This document shows, in pieces, positions 30,779 to 42,200 of a DNA stretch of 64,000 nucleotides. Position 1 is the first letter of the stretch. Every line of letters starts with the position of its first letter. Made by a program: the position numbers and the translations under genes. A model generated the notes under the pieces. That model saw only the letters and a list, made by a program, of their open reading frames with translations. It was not told the DNA's origin and did no database searches. The DNA comes from an uncultured Bacteroidales bacterium (lineage in GTDB: Bacteria; Bacteroidota; Bacteroidia; Bacteroidales; UBA932): the NCBI GenBank assembly GCA_900318445.1, contig ONKO01000006.1:1-64000 (forward strand). Reading direction: 5' to 3'.

Positions 30779-33700
30779 TTAGAAATTAAGTTCGATGCCG
30801 GCGACCAGGGCTCTTGCAGGAGTGTAGCTGTAAGAAACACCTCCGGTGAAGTTCTGCTGGGGGTCCATGCCGCCCAGGCGGCTGAAGAGGGCCACGTTGT
30901 CGGCGGTGAGGTGCAGGCGGCAGCTCTTGATGGCAGCCTTCTGGGTGAGACGGGTGGGGAACGTATACCCCACGGTGACATTCTTGACGGCGAAGAAGGA
31001 CGCGTCAATCAGGTAGCGGTCGGTGGCCGCATAGGAACCGCCGATCTCCACCATGGGCACGTCGGTAATGTCACCGGGCTGCTGCCAGCGGCGCAGGATA
31101 TCCTTGTGCCAGTTGCTGCCGGCATACTGGACCTCCATGGTACCGGAATAGAGGCTGTCGTATACCTTGCCGCCCACCGAATAGGTGGTTAGGAAAGACA
31201 GGTCCCAGTTTTTAAACAGGGAGAAGTTCATGCCGAAGCTGCCGGAGAAAAGCGGCTCGCGGCTGCCCATGTAGTACTTGCTCAGGGAAGCCAGGGACAC
31301 GTTGTCGGTCACGTACTCGTCGCACTTCACGTTGATGGTATTGCCGTCGGCATCCACTCCCCTCCGGTAATAGCAGTAGTAGAGCTGCTTGCCGGTGGCG
31401 GGATCCACGCCGGCGCTCTTCGACAGCATGAACGTGTAGATGGGATATCCCTTCTCGATGACGCGGTTGCCGGAAGTGATCTGGTCCTGGGAGGACGTGA
31501 GTTCCAGCACCTTGTTGCGGTTCAGGGAAGCCGAGAAGCTGGCATCCCAGCGGAAGTTTCCGCTGTCCACGATGGTACCTCTCAGGGACGTTTCAAAGCC
31601 CTGGTTGCGCATGCTGCCCACGTTGTCGTCATATCCGTCGAAACCGGTGGAAGGGGCGAGCGGGTTATTCAGGAGCATGTCCGTGGTCTTGCGGCTATAG
31701 TATTCCATGGCTACGGAGAGGCGTCCCTTGAACAGGCTGGCGTCGAAACCGGTATTGAGGTTGGCGTTCTTTTCCCACGTCACATCCCGGTTCTCCAGCT
31801 TGCTGGCGAAGGCGCCGGCTTCGGTTCCGTTGGGCCAGGTGTAGTCGTACAGACCCTGCCAGGCGTAGTAGATGCCCAGGTTGTCGTTACCCTGCAGGCC
31901 GTAGGAGACCTTGGCGGTGAGGTTGCTCAGCCACCCCTTTGTATCCTTCATGAACGTTTCCTCGCTCACGCGCCAGGAAGCGCCCACGCTCCAGAAATAA
32001 CCCCGGCGGTGGGATTTGTGGAAACGGGACGACTCGTCGGTACGGAAACTGGCGTCAAAGTAGTAGCGGTTCCTGTAACCGTAGTTGAGGCGGGAGAAGT
32101 AACTCTCGATGGCGTAATTGTCGGAGTAGGAGCTGTTGCCGGAGGTGGTTACCGCCGGGTTGAGTTCGTCGATTCCGTCCATGATGCCGGTTTTCTCGCC
32201 GGAAGCGTAATCGTAGTGGTAACGGTAGTACTCATGGCCGAGCATCACCTTGATGTCATGGTCGGAGGCAAAGACGCGGTCGTAGTTGAGAATCTGGTTG
32301 AAGGTGTAGCTCAGGACGCGGGTGTTGGTCTTGGACAGACGCCCCCCTTGCGCGGCGGCGTTGCCGTGATACTTGTCATTGACGATGGTACGCTGGTAGT
32401 CGTTGAAGTCCACACCGAAGTTGGCGCTGAACTTGAGGCCGTAGAGAAGGGCATCCTTATTCACCGTCCCCAGCGTAAGGTAGGTACGGGCCGATGCCGC
32501 GTTGCGGTAGTAGTAGGCCTTGTTGTTGAACAGTTCGGCCTTGGAGTTGAAGCCCTGGGCCGTAGGACGGTTGGCATAACCGTTGTCGTCCTCGTCGCCG
32601 TACTCGTACTGGCGCTCGCCCGCCCCGTCCAGGACGTCGTTACCGTCCATGTCCTTCAGGTAGACGGGATACACCGGGCCCATGAACTGGGCGGTGTACC
32701 ACACGTTGGAAGTGGAGGAACCGGAGAAGTTCTGGTAGTCGGCCGCCGTGTGGGCCAGGTTGGCGCTGAAGCCGGCCTTAAGCCAGTCGGTCGCCTGCGT
32801 GTTCACATTGACGCGGCCGGTGTAACGCTCGAAGTCCGTGTTCTGCAGAACACCCTTTTCATTGTAGTAACCCAGCGTAATAAGGTAGTCGCTCTTGGCA
32901 GAGCCGCCGGAGAGGGAGAACACGTGCTCGGTGCGGGGTGCGCTGTTGTTGGAGATCTCCTTCATCCAGTTTTCGTCCCAGCTGGCCACGGCATCGGCCT
33001 TCACAAGACCGGTGTTCTGATCGATGAGGGTTTCCCAGGTATAGTTCTTATAAGGGTTGTAGTATTCGGGGTTCTTGAGACCGCCGATCTGCGTGCCCAG
33101 GTTGGCGGCCGCGTAGGCGCTGGCGCTCTCAAGGTCCATGCCGGTACCATACCGGGCGCCGTTGCGAAGGGCCTCGTACACCGTCTGGATGAACTCCTTC
33201 GTACCCAGGAGGGCATAGGGAGGAAGAGCGCGGGAGGCGACGCCGAAGGTTCCCTTGTAGGAGATGCTGGTGCGGTCCTCGGCACCCTTCCGGGTGGTGA
33301 TGATGATGACGCCGTTGGCGCCGCGGGCACCGTACAGGGCACCGGCCGATGCATCCTTGAGGACGGTCATGCTCTCGATATCGGCAGGGTTGATGCTGCT
33401 CAGGGAGCCATCATACGGAATGCCGTCCACCACATAGAGGGGCGTATAGTTGGCACTGATGGAGCCGATACCGCGCACGGTGATGGCGGCATCCTCGCCG
33501 GGCTGTCCGCCGCCGGAGGTGACGGTAACGCCGGCCACGCTGCCTTCCAGGCTCTTGGTCACGTTGCCAACGGCACGCTTGCGCAGGTCATCGCCCTTCA
33601 CCACGGCTGCAGAGCCGGTAAAGGACTCCTTCTTGGCCGTGCCGTAGGCGACCACCATGGCGTCGTCCAGTTCCAGGGACTCCTCGTCCAGGACGATATC

Positions 33701-33976
33701 AATCTTCGTGCGGCCTCCCACCGGCACTTCCAGCGTCTGGTATCCGATGCTGGAAATGCTGAGCACGGCATCGGCCGGCACTTTGTCCAGGGTGTAGTCT
33801 CCGTCCAGCGAAGTACTCACACCCATCGTGGTTCCCTTCACGAATACTCCCGCTCCTATGACCGGCAGTCCGCTGCGGTCCGTCACCGTACCGCTCACGG
33901 ACAGGGTCCCCTGCGCAAGCAGCTGCGTGCATGCAACGAGCAGCGCCGCCAGGGTCATTGCTATCTTGTTTTTCAT
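30779..33976 (-). CDS. SusC/RagA-like TonB-dependent receptor
   Basis: Outer-membrane import channel of 1065 residues, powered by TonB. Signal peptide (ends LLAQG), an N-terminal carboxypeptidase-like domain (~25-100: VSGTVTDRSGLPVIGAGVFV; GDYTLDKVPADAVLSISSIG), the TonB-box region MVVAYGTAKKESFTGS, the plug (~115-230: VRGIGSISANYTPLYVVDGI; SAGALYGARGANGVIIITTR) and a long beta-barrel ending in the aromatic-terminated VAGIELNF. Its stop precedes susD by 9 bases, and its start overlaps the FN3 lipoprotein by 4. With a protease in the same operon and no glycosidase, the cargo may be peptides rather than glycans (inference). Confidence 0.96.
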   Translation of the reverse strand: MKNKIAMTLAALLVACTQLLAQGTLSVSGTVTDRSGLPVIGAGVFVKGTTMGVSTSLDGDYTLDKVPADAVLSISSIGYQTLEVPVGGRTKIDIVLDEESLELDDAMVVAYGTAKKESFTGSAAVVKGDDLRKRAVGNVTKSLEGSVAGVTVTSGGGQPGEDAAITVRGIGSISANYTPLYVVDGIPYDGSLSSINPADIESMTVLKDASAGALYGARGANGVIIITTRKGAEDRTSISYKGTFGVASRALPPYALLGTKEFIQTVYEALRNGARYGTGMDLESASAYAAANLGTQIGGLKNPEYYNPYKNYTWETLIDQNTGLVKADAVASWDENWMKEISNNSAPRTEHVFSLSGGSAKSDYLITLGYYNEKGVLQNTDFERYTGRVNVNTQATDWLKAGFSANLAHTAADYQNFSGSSTSNVWYTAQFMGPVYPVYLKDMDGNDVLDGAGERQYEYGDEDDNGYANRPTAQGFNSKAELFNNKAYYYRNAASARTYLTLGTVNKDALLYGLKFSANFGVDFNDYQRTIVNDKYHGNAAAQGGRLSKTNTRVLSYTFNQILNYDRVFASDHDIKVMLGHEYYRYHYDYASGEKTGIMDGIDELNPAVTTSGNSSYSDNYAIESYFSRLNYGYRNRYYFDASFRTDESSRFHKSHRRGYFWSVGASWRVSEETFMKDTKGWLSNLTAKVSYGLQGNDNLGIYYAWQGLYDYTWPNGTEAGAFASKLENRDVTWEKNANLNTGFDASLFKGRLSVAMEYYSRKTTDMLLNNPLAPSTGFDGYDDNVGSMRNQGFETSLRGTIVDSGNFRWDASFSASLNRNKVLELTSSQDQITSGNRVIEKGYPIYTFMLSKSAGVDPATGKQLYYCYYRRGVDADGNTINVKCDEYVTDNVSLASLSKYYMGSREPLFSGSFGMNFSLFKNWDLSFLTTYSVGGKVYDSLYSGTMEVQYAGSNWHKDILRRWQQPGDITDVPMVEIGGSYAATDRYLIDASFFAVKNVTVGYTFPTRLTQKAAIKSCRLHLTADNVALFSRLGGMDPQQNFTGGVSYSYTPARALVAGIELNF

Positions 33977-35871
33977 CTTTTTTCCAACAGTTTCTGATTG
34001 TGGATTTCCCTCCAGAGTTCATCTTCCGAGAACGGCATCTGTTCCGTTACCGTCCTTCCTTCCATGCCGGGGATCACATCGAAGATTCCATAGTGAATGG
34101 CCGTGGGATTGCTGCGGACGCTGCTTCTGCCGATGGCAGACGGAGCCGTCGCCGCCGGGGTGGTGGAGCCGACGGAATACTTGGTAATCTTGTCCCCGGC
34201 CGTGTTAGTGGCCGTTGCAATGAGCGTGTAACTGGTATTGGGATCGGCATTGCAGATAAAGCCAATTCCACCGTCGTTGACATGCTCAACATCACCCTCG
34301 GCAATGTCGTGTCCGTAGTCCTCTACCAGTCTGCTGTAGAGACTCTTCGGAACCTCGGCGATATTTTCCGTCTTGAACAGGCCATACCGCACGGCCACGA
34401 TGTTCACGCCCTTGAGGCTCGCGATGATTTTCTCGGAGGTGGGCTGATAATTCTCATTCACGCCCAGGCTGGTGACAAACCAGGTCTTTTCGTCGGCAAT
34501 GCTCTTGGTGCCAATAGAATTGACCAGCAGGACTTCTTCTCCGCCGGCATTCTTGGCAAGGGCCGCCACCGTGTAGGAGGTAGCCGACGAGCACTCCGTC
34601 ACCTTCATGAGACCGTCACGGTCATTCACCATGGACATGAGTCCTTCTCCCACTTCCGTATAATAACCGGGCGTGGAGAGGATTTCCTTGATAGCCTTCT
34701 CATCCAGCGTGGGGAATGCCCGCATGAAGGTCTCGGTGGTGAAAGCCCTGTAGCGGATGGAGGTCACATTGTCACCCTTCCAACGGGTAAAGAAGGAGTT
34801 GGTGAGGTTGAGTCCCAGCGTAGCCGCATACTGCTTGTCCAGGTACACTTCCTGCGAGAACCAGCTGCAGCTGCCAAAGTTGGGGCCGTCGGTGTAACCG
34901 GTACGGGTAGTCTTCACGGTCTTGGTGTAAAGGCCCGTGGTCACGTTGCCCCGCACGTCCATGCCAAAAGCGATGATGTTATAGCTGAGCTCGGAGACGA
35001 GACCGCCAATCTTGAAGGACTGGCTGCCGGCTTTGAGGGCCGATGCCATAGCCAGCGGGAAGCTGACGCTCTGCGACTGCGCATACTCCACAATGGCCTT
35101 GCGATAGATCTCGATGATCTCTTCTTCGGTGTGGGTGATAAAGCTCGTCGTAGGAATCATATCCTGATAGTAGGTCATCTCCGGCATGGCAAACACCTCG
35201 AAGGTGGCATAGTCGGCGCCGGTTCCGGCCGGAGCAATGATAAGGGCCGGGATGTCTTCGCTCTCGGTGGTGAACGCCAGGGTAGCCTCCTGGGAGTCCA
35301 GGGAGAGGGTGGCGTCTCCGGTCAGGGCCTTCACCGTAAAGGTGTAATCCTGGCCGGCGTGGAGGTTACTGAACTCCAGGCGGGTTCCCGTGGTAGTACC
35401 CTTCTGGCCGCCCAGCGTGTAGCTATACCCGCTGGCGCCGTTGACACCGCTCCAGTTAATGACCGTCTTGGATGCATAGGCGCAGCCAAGGGTAATGATA
35501 GGAGCCGGGAGAGGCTTTACCTCGGAGGTAACCACGTTGATGTAAGAAGGCTCGGACGGGACATCGGCCGATCCCTCGCGGGGAAGGGCCGTGAGAGAGA
35601 GCGTATACTCGGTGTTCTCCTGCAGGCCGTCCACGACGAGGACGGTGGTGTCGGTGGTTGCCGTGACTCCGGCAAACTCATATGCATACTGGGCTGCGCC
35701 CTCTACCCTTCCCCACTTGATGGAGAAAGAGGTGGTGCCCAGGGTGGCTATCTTGATTTCGGGAGCAGACAGTTTGCTTCCCTTCACGGCATCTCCGGCT
35801 TCCTTTGCGCAGGAAAAAGCGAGGATGACGGTGAAAAGAAACGCTGCTGCTTTAGATGCAAACTTTCTCAT
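33973..35871 (-). CDS. Lipoprotein with two N-terminal fibronectin type III domains
   Basis: Lipoprotein of 632 residues (signal ending ILAFSC). Two FN3-like modules follow (~33-115: SAPEIKIATLGTTSFSIKWG, ENTEYTLSLTAL; ~120-200: PAPIITLGCAYASKTVINWS, GQDYTFTVKAL). The remaining 430 residues form repeated units of a kind with VRYGLFKTENIAEVPKSLY and SIRYRAFTTETFMRAFPT, which look related to each other. No enzyme motif is seen. It overlaps the S8 protease gene and susC by 4 bases each (ATGA), so it is translationally coupled inside the operon. A surface adhesin or substrate-binding role is the likely class. Confidence 0.75.
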   Translation of the reverse strand: MRKFASKAAAFLFTVILAFSCAKEAGDAVKGSKLSAPEIKIATLGTTSFSIKWGRVEGAAQYAYEFAGVTATTDTTVLVVDGLQENTEYTLSLTALPREGSADVPSEPSYINVVTSEVKPLPAPIITLGCAYASKTVINWSGVNGASGYSYTLGGQKGTTTGTRLEFSNLHAGQDYTFTVKALTGDATLSLDSQEATLAFTTESEDIPALIIAPAGTGADYATFEVFAMPEMTYYQDMIPTTSFITHTEEEIIEIYRKAIVEYAQSQSVSFPLAMASALKAGSQSFKIGGLVSELSYNIIAFGMDVRGNVTTGLYTKTVKTTRTGYTDGPNFGSCSWFSQEVYLDKQYAATLGLNLTNSFFTRWKGDNVTSIRYRAFTTETFMRAFPTLDEKAIKEILSTPGYYTEVGEGLMSMVNDRDGLMKVTECSSATSYTVAALAKNAGGEEVLLVNSIGTKSIADEKTWFVTSLGVNENYQPTSEKIIASLKGVNIVAVRYGLFKTENIAEVPKSLYSRLVEDYGHDIAEGDVEHVNDGGIGFICNADPNTSYTLIATATNTAGDKITKYSVGSTTPAATAPSAIGRSSVRSNPTAIHYGIFDVIPGMEGRTVTEQMPFSEDELWREIHNQKLLEKR

Positions 35872-37685
35872 TTCACACTCACTTCTATGGTTTTGACGAC
35901 AGCCGTTCCGTCAGAGACGCTGACGGTAGCCTCTCCGGGCTTCTTACCCACCAGGGTGAGAACACCCTTGGAGACAGAAACCTCCACTACAGAGCTGTCT
36001 GTGCAGCTGTAGGCAATAGCACTGACCCCGAGGAAGTATTCCTTGAGGTCCAGGGTCCTGGTCTCCCCTACCTTGAGGCTCACAGAAGGAATGCCTTCCA
36101 TCATGCCCACCGTAAGAAGAAGCCGATAGGTGTCGAGTGAGCCTACGCCCATCTTGCTGGCATAGGCAGCCGTGCAGAAGGGATCGATGGGCTTGCAACT
36201 GCCAAGAAGAGCGCCGCGGAGCATGTCGGCGGTAAGGCCCTTGCGCTTGTCGACGCCGTAGTAATAGCTCACGGCCAGAGCGCAGGCACCGCTCACGTGG
36301 GGGCAGGCCATGGACGTTCCCTGCATGCTGCCATACGAGGAAGAGCCGTCGGCAGCGACCACGGTACTGTAGACGCCGCCGTAATTGGCATCCATCACCT
36401 CGTCTCCGCCGGGAGCGCACATGCTCACCCATTTTCCAAAGTTGGTGTAGTAAGAAGGAGTACCTTTATAGGACGTGGCGGCCACGCTCACCACCTTCGG
36501 GTCTGCGGCCGGGTATTCCGTGAGTTCGGAGGCATCGTTGCCCGCTGCGAAGATGACGATACCACCAGCCATCGGCCCAACCTGTTCGCCGTTCTCGTCC
36601 AGGCCGGCATACTGGATGAAGTAGTCAATGGCTTCCTTCATGGCCGAGTAATTGCCCTTGTTCCAGTCTCCGCTGGAGAGAGCGCCGCTGGCATATCCCC
36701 AGCTGTTCTGGGAAATGACAGCGCCGTTGTCGGCGGCATATTTCATGGCACGGGCCGATGCACCGAGGCCGCCGCCGGAGGTGCCGTTGGCGGCAGTACC
36801 CAGCGTCTCCAGGGTCATGATGCGCACACCGTCCCCCTTGCCGGAGCCGCCGGCGATGCCATTCACGCCGATGCCGTTGTTGTTCACGGCCGCGATGGTG
36901 CCGGCCACATGGGTGCCGTGGCTGTCCTCCTCGCTGAAGGTGATGTCTCCGCTATTGTCAATGAAATTGTAACCATAGATGTCATCGATGTAACCGTTTT
37001 CGTCGTCATCGATGCCGTTGCCGGGAATCTCGCCGGGATTCTTCCACATATTGGCGGCCAGGTCTTCGTGGTCGTATTTGACGCCCTGGTCAATCACAGC
37101 CACAATCACGTCCGGGTTACCGGTGCAAAGCTGCCAGGCGTCGTAGACACGGGCATCGGCCCCGGCCACGGTGGAACTGGTGAACACCCGGCCCGTGTTG
37201 TTGTAGTGCCACTGGTACTCCTGCGCACGCGGGCTTTCGTTGAAGGGGAACGCGGCCGTGGAGGCAAGCCGCAGCGCCTGCTCATATTCCACCGCCTCAA
37301 CATTCTCGCTGCTTCTGAGATACTCGGCCACGCGGGCCACCGGAACGTCCTTCGAGAAATCGGCGATGAACCAGCGGTCCAGCCCCGCTTCCCGGGTGCG
37401 TTTTTCAAAACGCCCGCAGGCGGGGAAAAGCCGCTCGAACCGGATTTCTCCGAGTTCCGGAACCAGGAGGTGTTCTTCCCTGTCCATGCCCGCCGTCGCC
37501 TTGGTCACGGCATAGGACGGGCTCACTTTAAAGAGAATCTGTCCGGGAAGGGCGGTGCGGGCATCGCCGATGACAACGGCTCCCGCCTCCTTCCCCTGCG
37601 GAGACTCCGGCTCCGCATTCCGAGTACACCCCGCCAGCACGCCAAGCGCAGCCAGCGGGATGAAAAAAGATTTGTTTAGGTACAT
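35868..37685 (-). CDS. S8 subtilisin-like serine protease, lipoprotein
   Basis: Exported peptidase of 605 residues anchored by Cys20 (GVLAGC). It has an N-terminal inhibitor-I9-like prodomain (~45-140) and a complete catalytic triad: Asp199 in VAVIDQGV, His256 in EDSHGTHVAGT, Ser458 in GTSMACPHVSG, with the oxyanion Asn383 in FAAGND. An Ig-like (BID_2-type) module lies at the C-terminus (~525-605: LKVGETRTLDLKEYF; GEATVSVSDG). Located between the FISUMP lipoprotein and FN3 lipoprotein genes, upstream of susC, it is the only clear enzyme of the operon. It could degrade extracellular protein for import by the SusCD pair. Confidence 0.93.
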   Translation of the reverse strand: MYLNKSFFIPLAALGVLAGCTRNAEPESPQGKEAGAVVIGDARTALPGQILFKVSPSYAVTKATAGMDREEHLLVPELGEIRFERLFPACGRFEKRTREAGLDRWFIADFSKDVPVARVAEYLRSSENVEAVEYEQALRLASTAAFPFNESPRAQEYQWHYNNTGRVFTSSTVAGADARVYDAWQLCTGNPDVIVAVIDQGVKYDHEDLAANMWKNPGEIPGNGIDDDENGYIDDIYGYNFIDNSGDITFSEEDSHGTHVAGTIAAVNNNGIGVNGIAGGSGKGDGVRIMTLETLGTAANGTSGGGLGASARAMKYAADNGAVISQNSWGYASGALSSGDWNKGNYSAMKEAIDYFIQYAGLDENGEQVGPMAGGIVIFAAGNDASELTEYPAADPKVVSVAATSYKGTPSYYTNFGKWVSMCAPGGDEVMDANYGGVYSTVVAADGSSSYGSMQGTSMACPHVSGACALAVSYYYGVDKRKGLTADMLRGALLGSCKPIDPFCTAAYASKMGVGSLDTYRLLLTVGMMEGIPSVSLKVGETRTLDLKEYFLGVSAIAYSCTDSSVVEVSVSKGVLTLVGKKPGEATVSVSDGTAVVKTIEVSVK

Positions 37686-37697
37686 TTATAAGTTGGA

Positions 37698-39269
37698 TTA
37701 TTCTTTTACGCAACGGATCTGGCAGGCATACACCATGGCTCCGAAGCCGGAGAAAGCGGCTGCCTCGTTCATCCTCACCCACTCATACTCAAAGTATGCG
37801 CTTTCGCCTTCCTTGTACGTGTTAGGGGCGGTAGTCCAGTACATGCCCAGTTCACCGGTGTAGTGGTTGTACACATAGTCCTCGCCGCGCATGGGCACGA
37901 AGGTACCCACCACCGGATAGAAGTCTCCGGTGGGCTTCCAGACACGTCCGCAATTTCCGAACTTCTCCCACAGCCAGTGGAAGTCCTCGGTGTACTCGTC
38001 CGGCTTGCCGCCGGTGAGGTCGCGGGGGTTATTCTCATCCACGTTGCCAAAGTTGGCGTAGAGTTTTCCTCCGGGCACCTTGTAACCGGCCGGGCAGGGG
38101 TCGAAGATGGTCTTGTTCTCGTCCCAGAGCTTTACCTGGGTGACGGATTTGTCGGCCCCCACGCTGGAGACATACCAGGTATAGAGGGAGTTGCTGCTGA
38201 ACTGCTCAATGTGCTTGTTGGGATACTTGACGCTGTAAGGGATGTTACCGGGATTGGTGCTCACCTTGGGAGCCGTATTGGTGGCGAAGACATCCCAGGG
38301 ACGGGTGCCGTCGCCGATCTCGGCGTTGATCTCGTTGTCCTCGGGCTCGTTGATGTCGGGATAGCCGTTGGTGCGGTAGGGAGTGCGGGACGGCAGGAAC
38401 GGATCCTTACGGCCCCACTGGTAGAACATGCCCCGGTTTTCGAGGTTCATCGGCTCGTTGTTCATGGCACCCAGGTTGCGGTCCATGATCTGGGCCACCA
38501 CCCTGGGATTGCCTTCCAGGTCCGGCAGGATGTGGTCGTGGGCCGTAACCGGCGTGTCGGTGACCCAGATGTGCCAGCTCCAGAGAACTTCTCCGTGAAT
38601 GTCCTCGATGGCGATGAGGGCGTTGCCCTCCGAACGGCCGGTGGAGAAGGTGATATAGCCGTTATGGTAAACGGGGGTGCCGTCAATGACCTCGTAGGTG
38701 AGGGAACGGTCTCCGTCGTGACGGGCTTCCCAGATGAGCGTGGCACGGGTGCCGCCCTCGATGTTTACCCCGTAGTTTTTGATGTAGTCGCTGCCGCCGT
38801 CGCCCTTGCCGTTACCTTTGACCGTGGCGCTAAAACGGTACGTTCCATGCGTATGTGCAATGTAGCAGTTGGCAAAGCCGTCGGCGCTGAGGTTGATGGC
38901 CTCGCCGGCTCTCTGCACAAGAGAGACCTTCGCGCTCGCAGATTCTTCGCCGCGTACGGCGGTGAACACCAGTTCTCCGGAAAGGGTCTCGGCGCTGGCG
39001 TTGACGCCGGCCTTGATGACATAGGCGCCGTCTTCCCCGGTGACTTCAAACCCGGACGGAACTTCCCCGCAGGAGACGGTCCCGTTGCTCGCGAGTGTAA
39101 TCATGGCCTGGCCGCCGGTGACATCGAAGACGACCTTGCTGTCAGATGCCTGAATGTAGAGGGGAGCCACATATTCCGGGGCTTCCGTCACATTCACTTT
39201 GGTGCATGCCGCTGCGCCGGAAAGGGCGAGGGCACAAAGTATGATAGATTTGATTTTCATTTCTCTCAT
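37698..39269 (-). CDS. Lipoprotein with BACON-like and FISUMP-like domains
   Basis: Lipoprotein of about 520 residues; the signal ends GAAAC. A BACON/Ig-like module covers roughly residues 40-120 (SKVVFDVTGGQAMITL; SASAKVSLVQRAG). The C-terminal two-thirds is a FISUMP-like fold: VVAQIMDRNLGAMNN, MFYQWGRKDPF, FDPCPAGYKVP, GMYWTTAPN, and YACQIRCVKE at the end, as in the lipoprotein at 6256-7188. The start could be ATG 39269 or ATG 39260 (MKIKSIILC); the second gives the cleaner signal peptide. The gap to the LRR gene is 5 bases. The ligand is unknown. Confidence 0.82.
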   Translation of the reverse strand: MREMKIKSIILCALALSGAAACTKVNVTEAPEYVAPLYIQASDSKVVFDVTGGQAMITLASNGTVSCGEVPSGFEVTGEDGAYVIKAGVNASAETLSGELVFTAVRGEESASAKVSLVQRAGEAINLSADGFANCYIAHTHGTYRFSATVKGNGKGDGGSDYIKNYGVNIEGGTRATLIWEARHDGDRSLTYEVIDGTPVYHNGYITFSTGRSEGNALIAIEDIHGEVLWSWHIWVTDTPVTAHDHILPDLEGNPRVVAQIMDRNLGAMNNEPMNLENRGMFYQWGRKDPFLPSRTPYRTNGYPDINEPEDNEINAEIGDGTRPWDVFATNTAPKVSTNPGNIPYSVKYPNKHIEQFSSNSLYTWYVSSVGADKSVTQVKLWDENKTIFDPCPAGYKVPGGKLYANFGNVDENNPRDLTGGKPDEYTEDFHWLWEKFGNCGRVWKPTGDFYPVVGTFVPMRGEDYVYNHYTGELGMYWTTAPNTYKEGESAYFEYEWVRMNEAAAFSGFGAMVYACQIRCVKE

Positions 39270-39274
39270 GTATT

Positions 39275-42200
39275 TTATTTCCAGGTGCCGTCAATCTGGC
39301 TGTAGTCGCTGAGGCCGGTGCAGCCGCGGAAGGCAGCCTCAAAGGAGGTAATGGCCTTGAGGCCAGTGGTCTCGGCATTGGCAGAAGTACGTTCATACAG
39401 GTGATACTTCACTCCGCCGATGGTGGTGTAGGGAGACTCACCGGTAAGGGAGGTGCATCCATTGAAAAGGAACCTCACAGTGGTGACAGACACCATACCG
39501 TCAAAAATACTGGCCGGAACACTCTTCAGGCTGGAGCAGCCATTGAAGAGATTGAAGAGGGTGGTCACTTTCTCGGCGTTGATGACGAAGTCTGCGGCGA
39601 CACTCTCGAGAGCCGTGCAGTCGACGAACATTCCGGTAATAGTAGCAGCCTGGCCGTAGCAGTCAAACGCCTCGCTTCCAACGGTCTTAAGACTGGTGCA
39701 GCCCTTGAACACCTGGGTGTAGGTTTTGACCTGATGGCCCTTGAAGAGCCGGGCGGGAACTGCTTCCAGTGCCTTGCAATCCAGGAACATATTGCTCACC
39801 GTGAGCGCACCCTTGGTAGGATTGCCCAGCAGGTCATCCGGAATGGTCTTGAGGTTGTCGCAGCCTTCGAACATGTTGCCAAAATTGTTGGCCGTAGCAG
39901 AAGAGCCGAAGAGGTTGTGCGGGGCCTCCACCATATTGTCGCAGTTCTTAAAGCTGTAGCTGAAGTTCGTAGCCTTGTCCATTCCGCCGAAGATAGCCTC
40001 GGGGACCGTCTTGATACCGGAATTCTGGAACACGTAGGTTGCGGTGGTGACAGCGTTCAGGTTGTCGAAAAGTCCGGCGGGAACAGTTTCCAGGGCAGTG
40101 CAGCCGTCAAAGAGGTTGGCGATGGTGCCGCTGGCAGCGGTGTTGGCTTCGCCGAACATCAGGTCCACACTCTTCAGGGCGGTGTCGTTGAGGAACATCT
40201 TGGTCAGGGTCTTGGCCTTGGCACCTCCGGGGAAGACATCAGCCTCTACGGTCTCCAGCGCCTTGCACTCGGCAAACATCTGGTCAAAGGAGGCCACATT
40301 CACGAGCGGCTTCAGAAGGCCGGACGGAACGGACTTGAGGCCGGAATTATAGAAGATCCTCGTGGCGGAAGTCACTTTGGCAAGGGCGCTGAATACGGTG
40401 CCCGGGATGCTCTCCAGGGCCGTGCAGCCCTCGAAGAGGCTGGTGATGTTGGTAACGGCGGCACCATCGGCAAATGCATCGGCGTTCACCTCCTCGAGGG
40501 CGGTGCAGCCGTAGAACATCTTGGAGATGTTGGTTACCTTGGAGCAGCCGGCAAGAAGGTTCGCGGGGACGCGCTTAAGACCGGTGCAGTCCTGGAACAA
40601 TCCGGAGAAGGAGGTTACCTTCGAGAGGCCGTTGAACAGGCCCGAAGGGAGTTCCTCCAGGGAAGCGCAGCCTTTGAAAATGGAAGAGAAGGAGGTAACG
40701 TTCACAAAATCCTTGAACAGATTGGCGGGAACCCGGGTAAGTGAAGAGCAGCCCTCGAAGAGGGAGCTGAGACCGGTCACGGCCGGGAATCCGTCAAACA
40801 GGCCTTCGGGAATTTCCTTGAGGGAAGCGCAGTCTTCGAAGACCATGTTCAGGCAGCTGCTCTTGTTGCTGGCCTTGGTGGGGAATGCCGTCAGGGCGCC
40901 GGATTCCGTGAAGAGGGTGGCCGGGATGGATTCGAGGAGCTCGCATCCGTTGAAGCAGGACATGAAGGTCTCTACCTTGGAGAAGCCCTTGAACAGGTGC
41001 TCCGGGATGGATTTGATGTGAGTCTGGCAGAACGTGCTGGAGAAGTTGGTGTTCTCGTAGTTCTCACCGAAGAGGTTCTCGGGGATCTCCTCCACGGCAG
41101 TGTGGTTGAAGGTCATGCGGAAGGTTTCCACCTTGGTCTGGTGGGCAAACAGGCCGGCCGGGATTTTCTTCAGGCTGGTGCAGTTGGAGAACACGGCGTT
41201 GCAGTTTGTAATCTCCGGATTGTGGTCGAAGATTCCGGCCGGGATTTCCTCCAACCCGGTCTGGGAGAATACCTGGGACACATCGTCGAGGAGCGGATTC
41301 TTGGAGAAGATGTCCTTGTCCACGCGGGTAATGCCGGTAGCACCGAAGGCATTGCACACGCTGTTGAGCTCCGGGCAGTTGTAGAAGATATCGGCCGGGA
41401 TTTCCGTGATATTTCCGCAGGAGTAGAACATGTTGTCCACCCACAGCAGTTTTTCGGCATATTTCAGGAAGCCCTCGGGAATCTTTTCCAGGCCGGACTG
41501 GGAGAACATCTCGCACATGTCAACTACCCCGGCAAAGGCGCCGCGGTCGTCGGTGGGAACGGAAGTCAGGGACTTGCAGGCTTTGAATGCGCCCTCGAGC
41601 TCCACGAAGCCCAGTTCGCCCCAGTTGTAGATCTTGGCCACCATGTCGGTGTAGGAAGAGCCGTAGTAGTCACCGTAGCTGAAACGGGGAACCTGGCCCC
41701 AGATGGAAACCACATAGAGGTTCTGGTCGGTGTAGGTGTGCTTCGGGGCCTCCGTCACATCTCCCAGTTCCTCCACGGTGCCGTCGCCCCAGTCCACCTT
41801 GATGCCGGAGCCCTTGGAGAAAGGCAGGATGGCCTCGTAGTTGACATTTCCGTAGGCGTTGGGCTTTACCACCACGCCCATGATGAAGGCTTTGATGTCG
41901 ATACCGGCCTGCGACACCACGATGTCGATGGTCTTGACGTTCTTCGCGCCGTCACCGGTAGTGATTCTCACGATGGATTTGCGGGTTTCGGCGTTGCGGT
42001 TGTCGGAGCCGGTGAAGGTGAGTTTTCCCACCTCGTAGCCTTCCACCGGGGCGCCGTCCTCGCGCTGGATGTCAAACCAGTCGGACTCTCCTTCCACCAC
42101 TGCGTAGCTCCAGTCGTAATTGGAGGCAATCTGTACCTCGGCCGTCTTGGAAGGGAACGGTTCCATGGGAACGACCAGTGCGCTGGAAGCGGCGTCCACC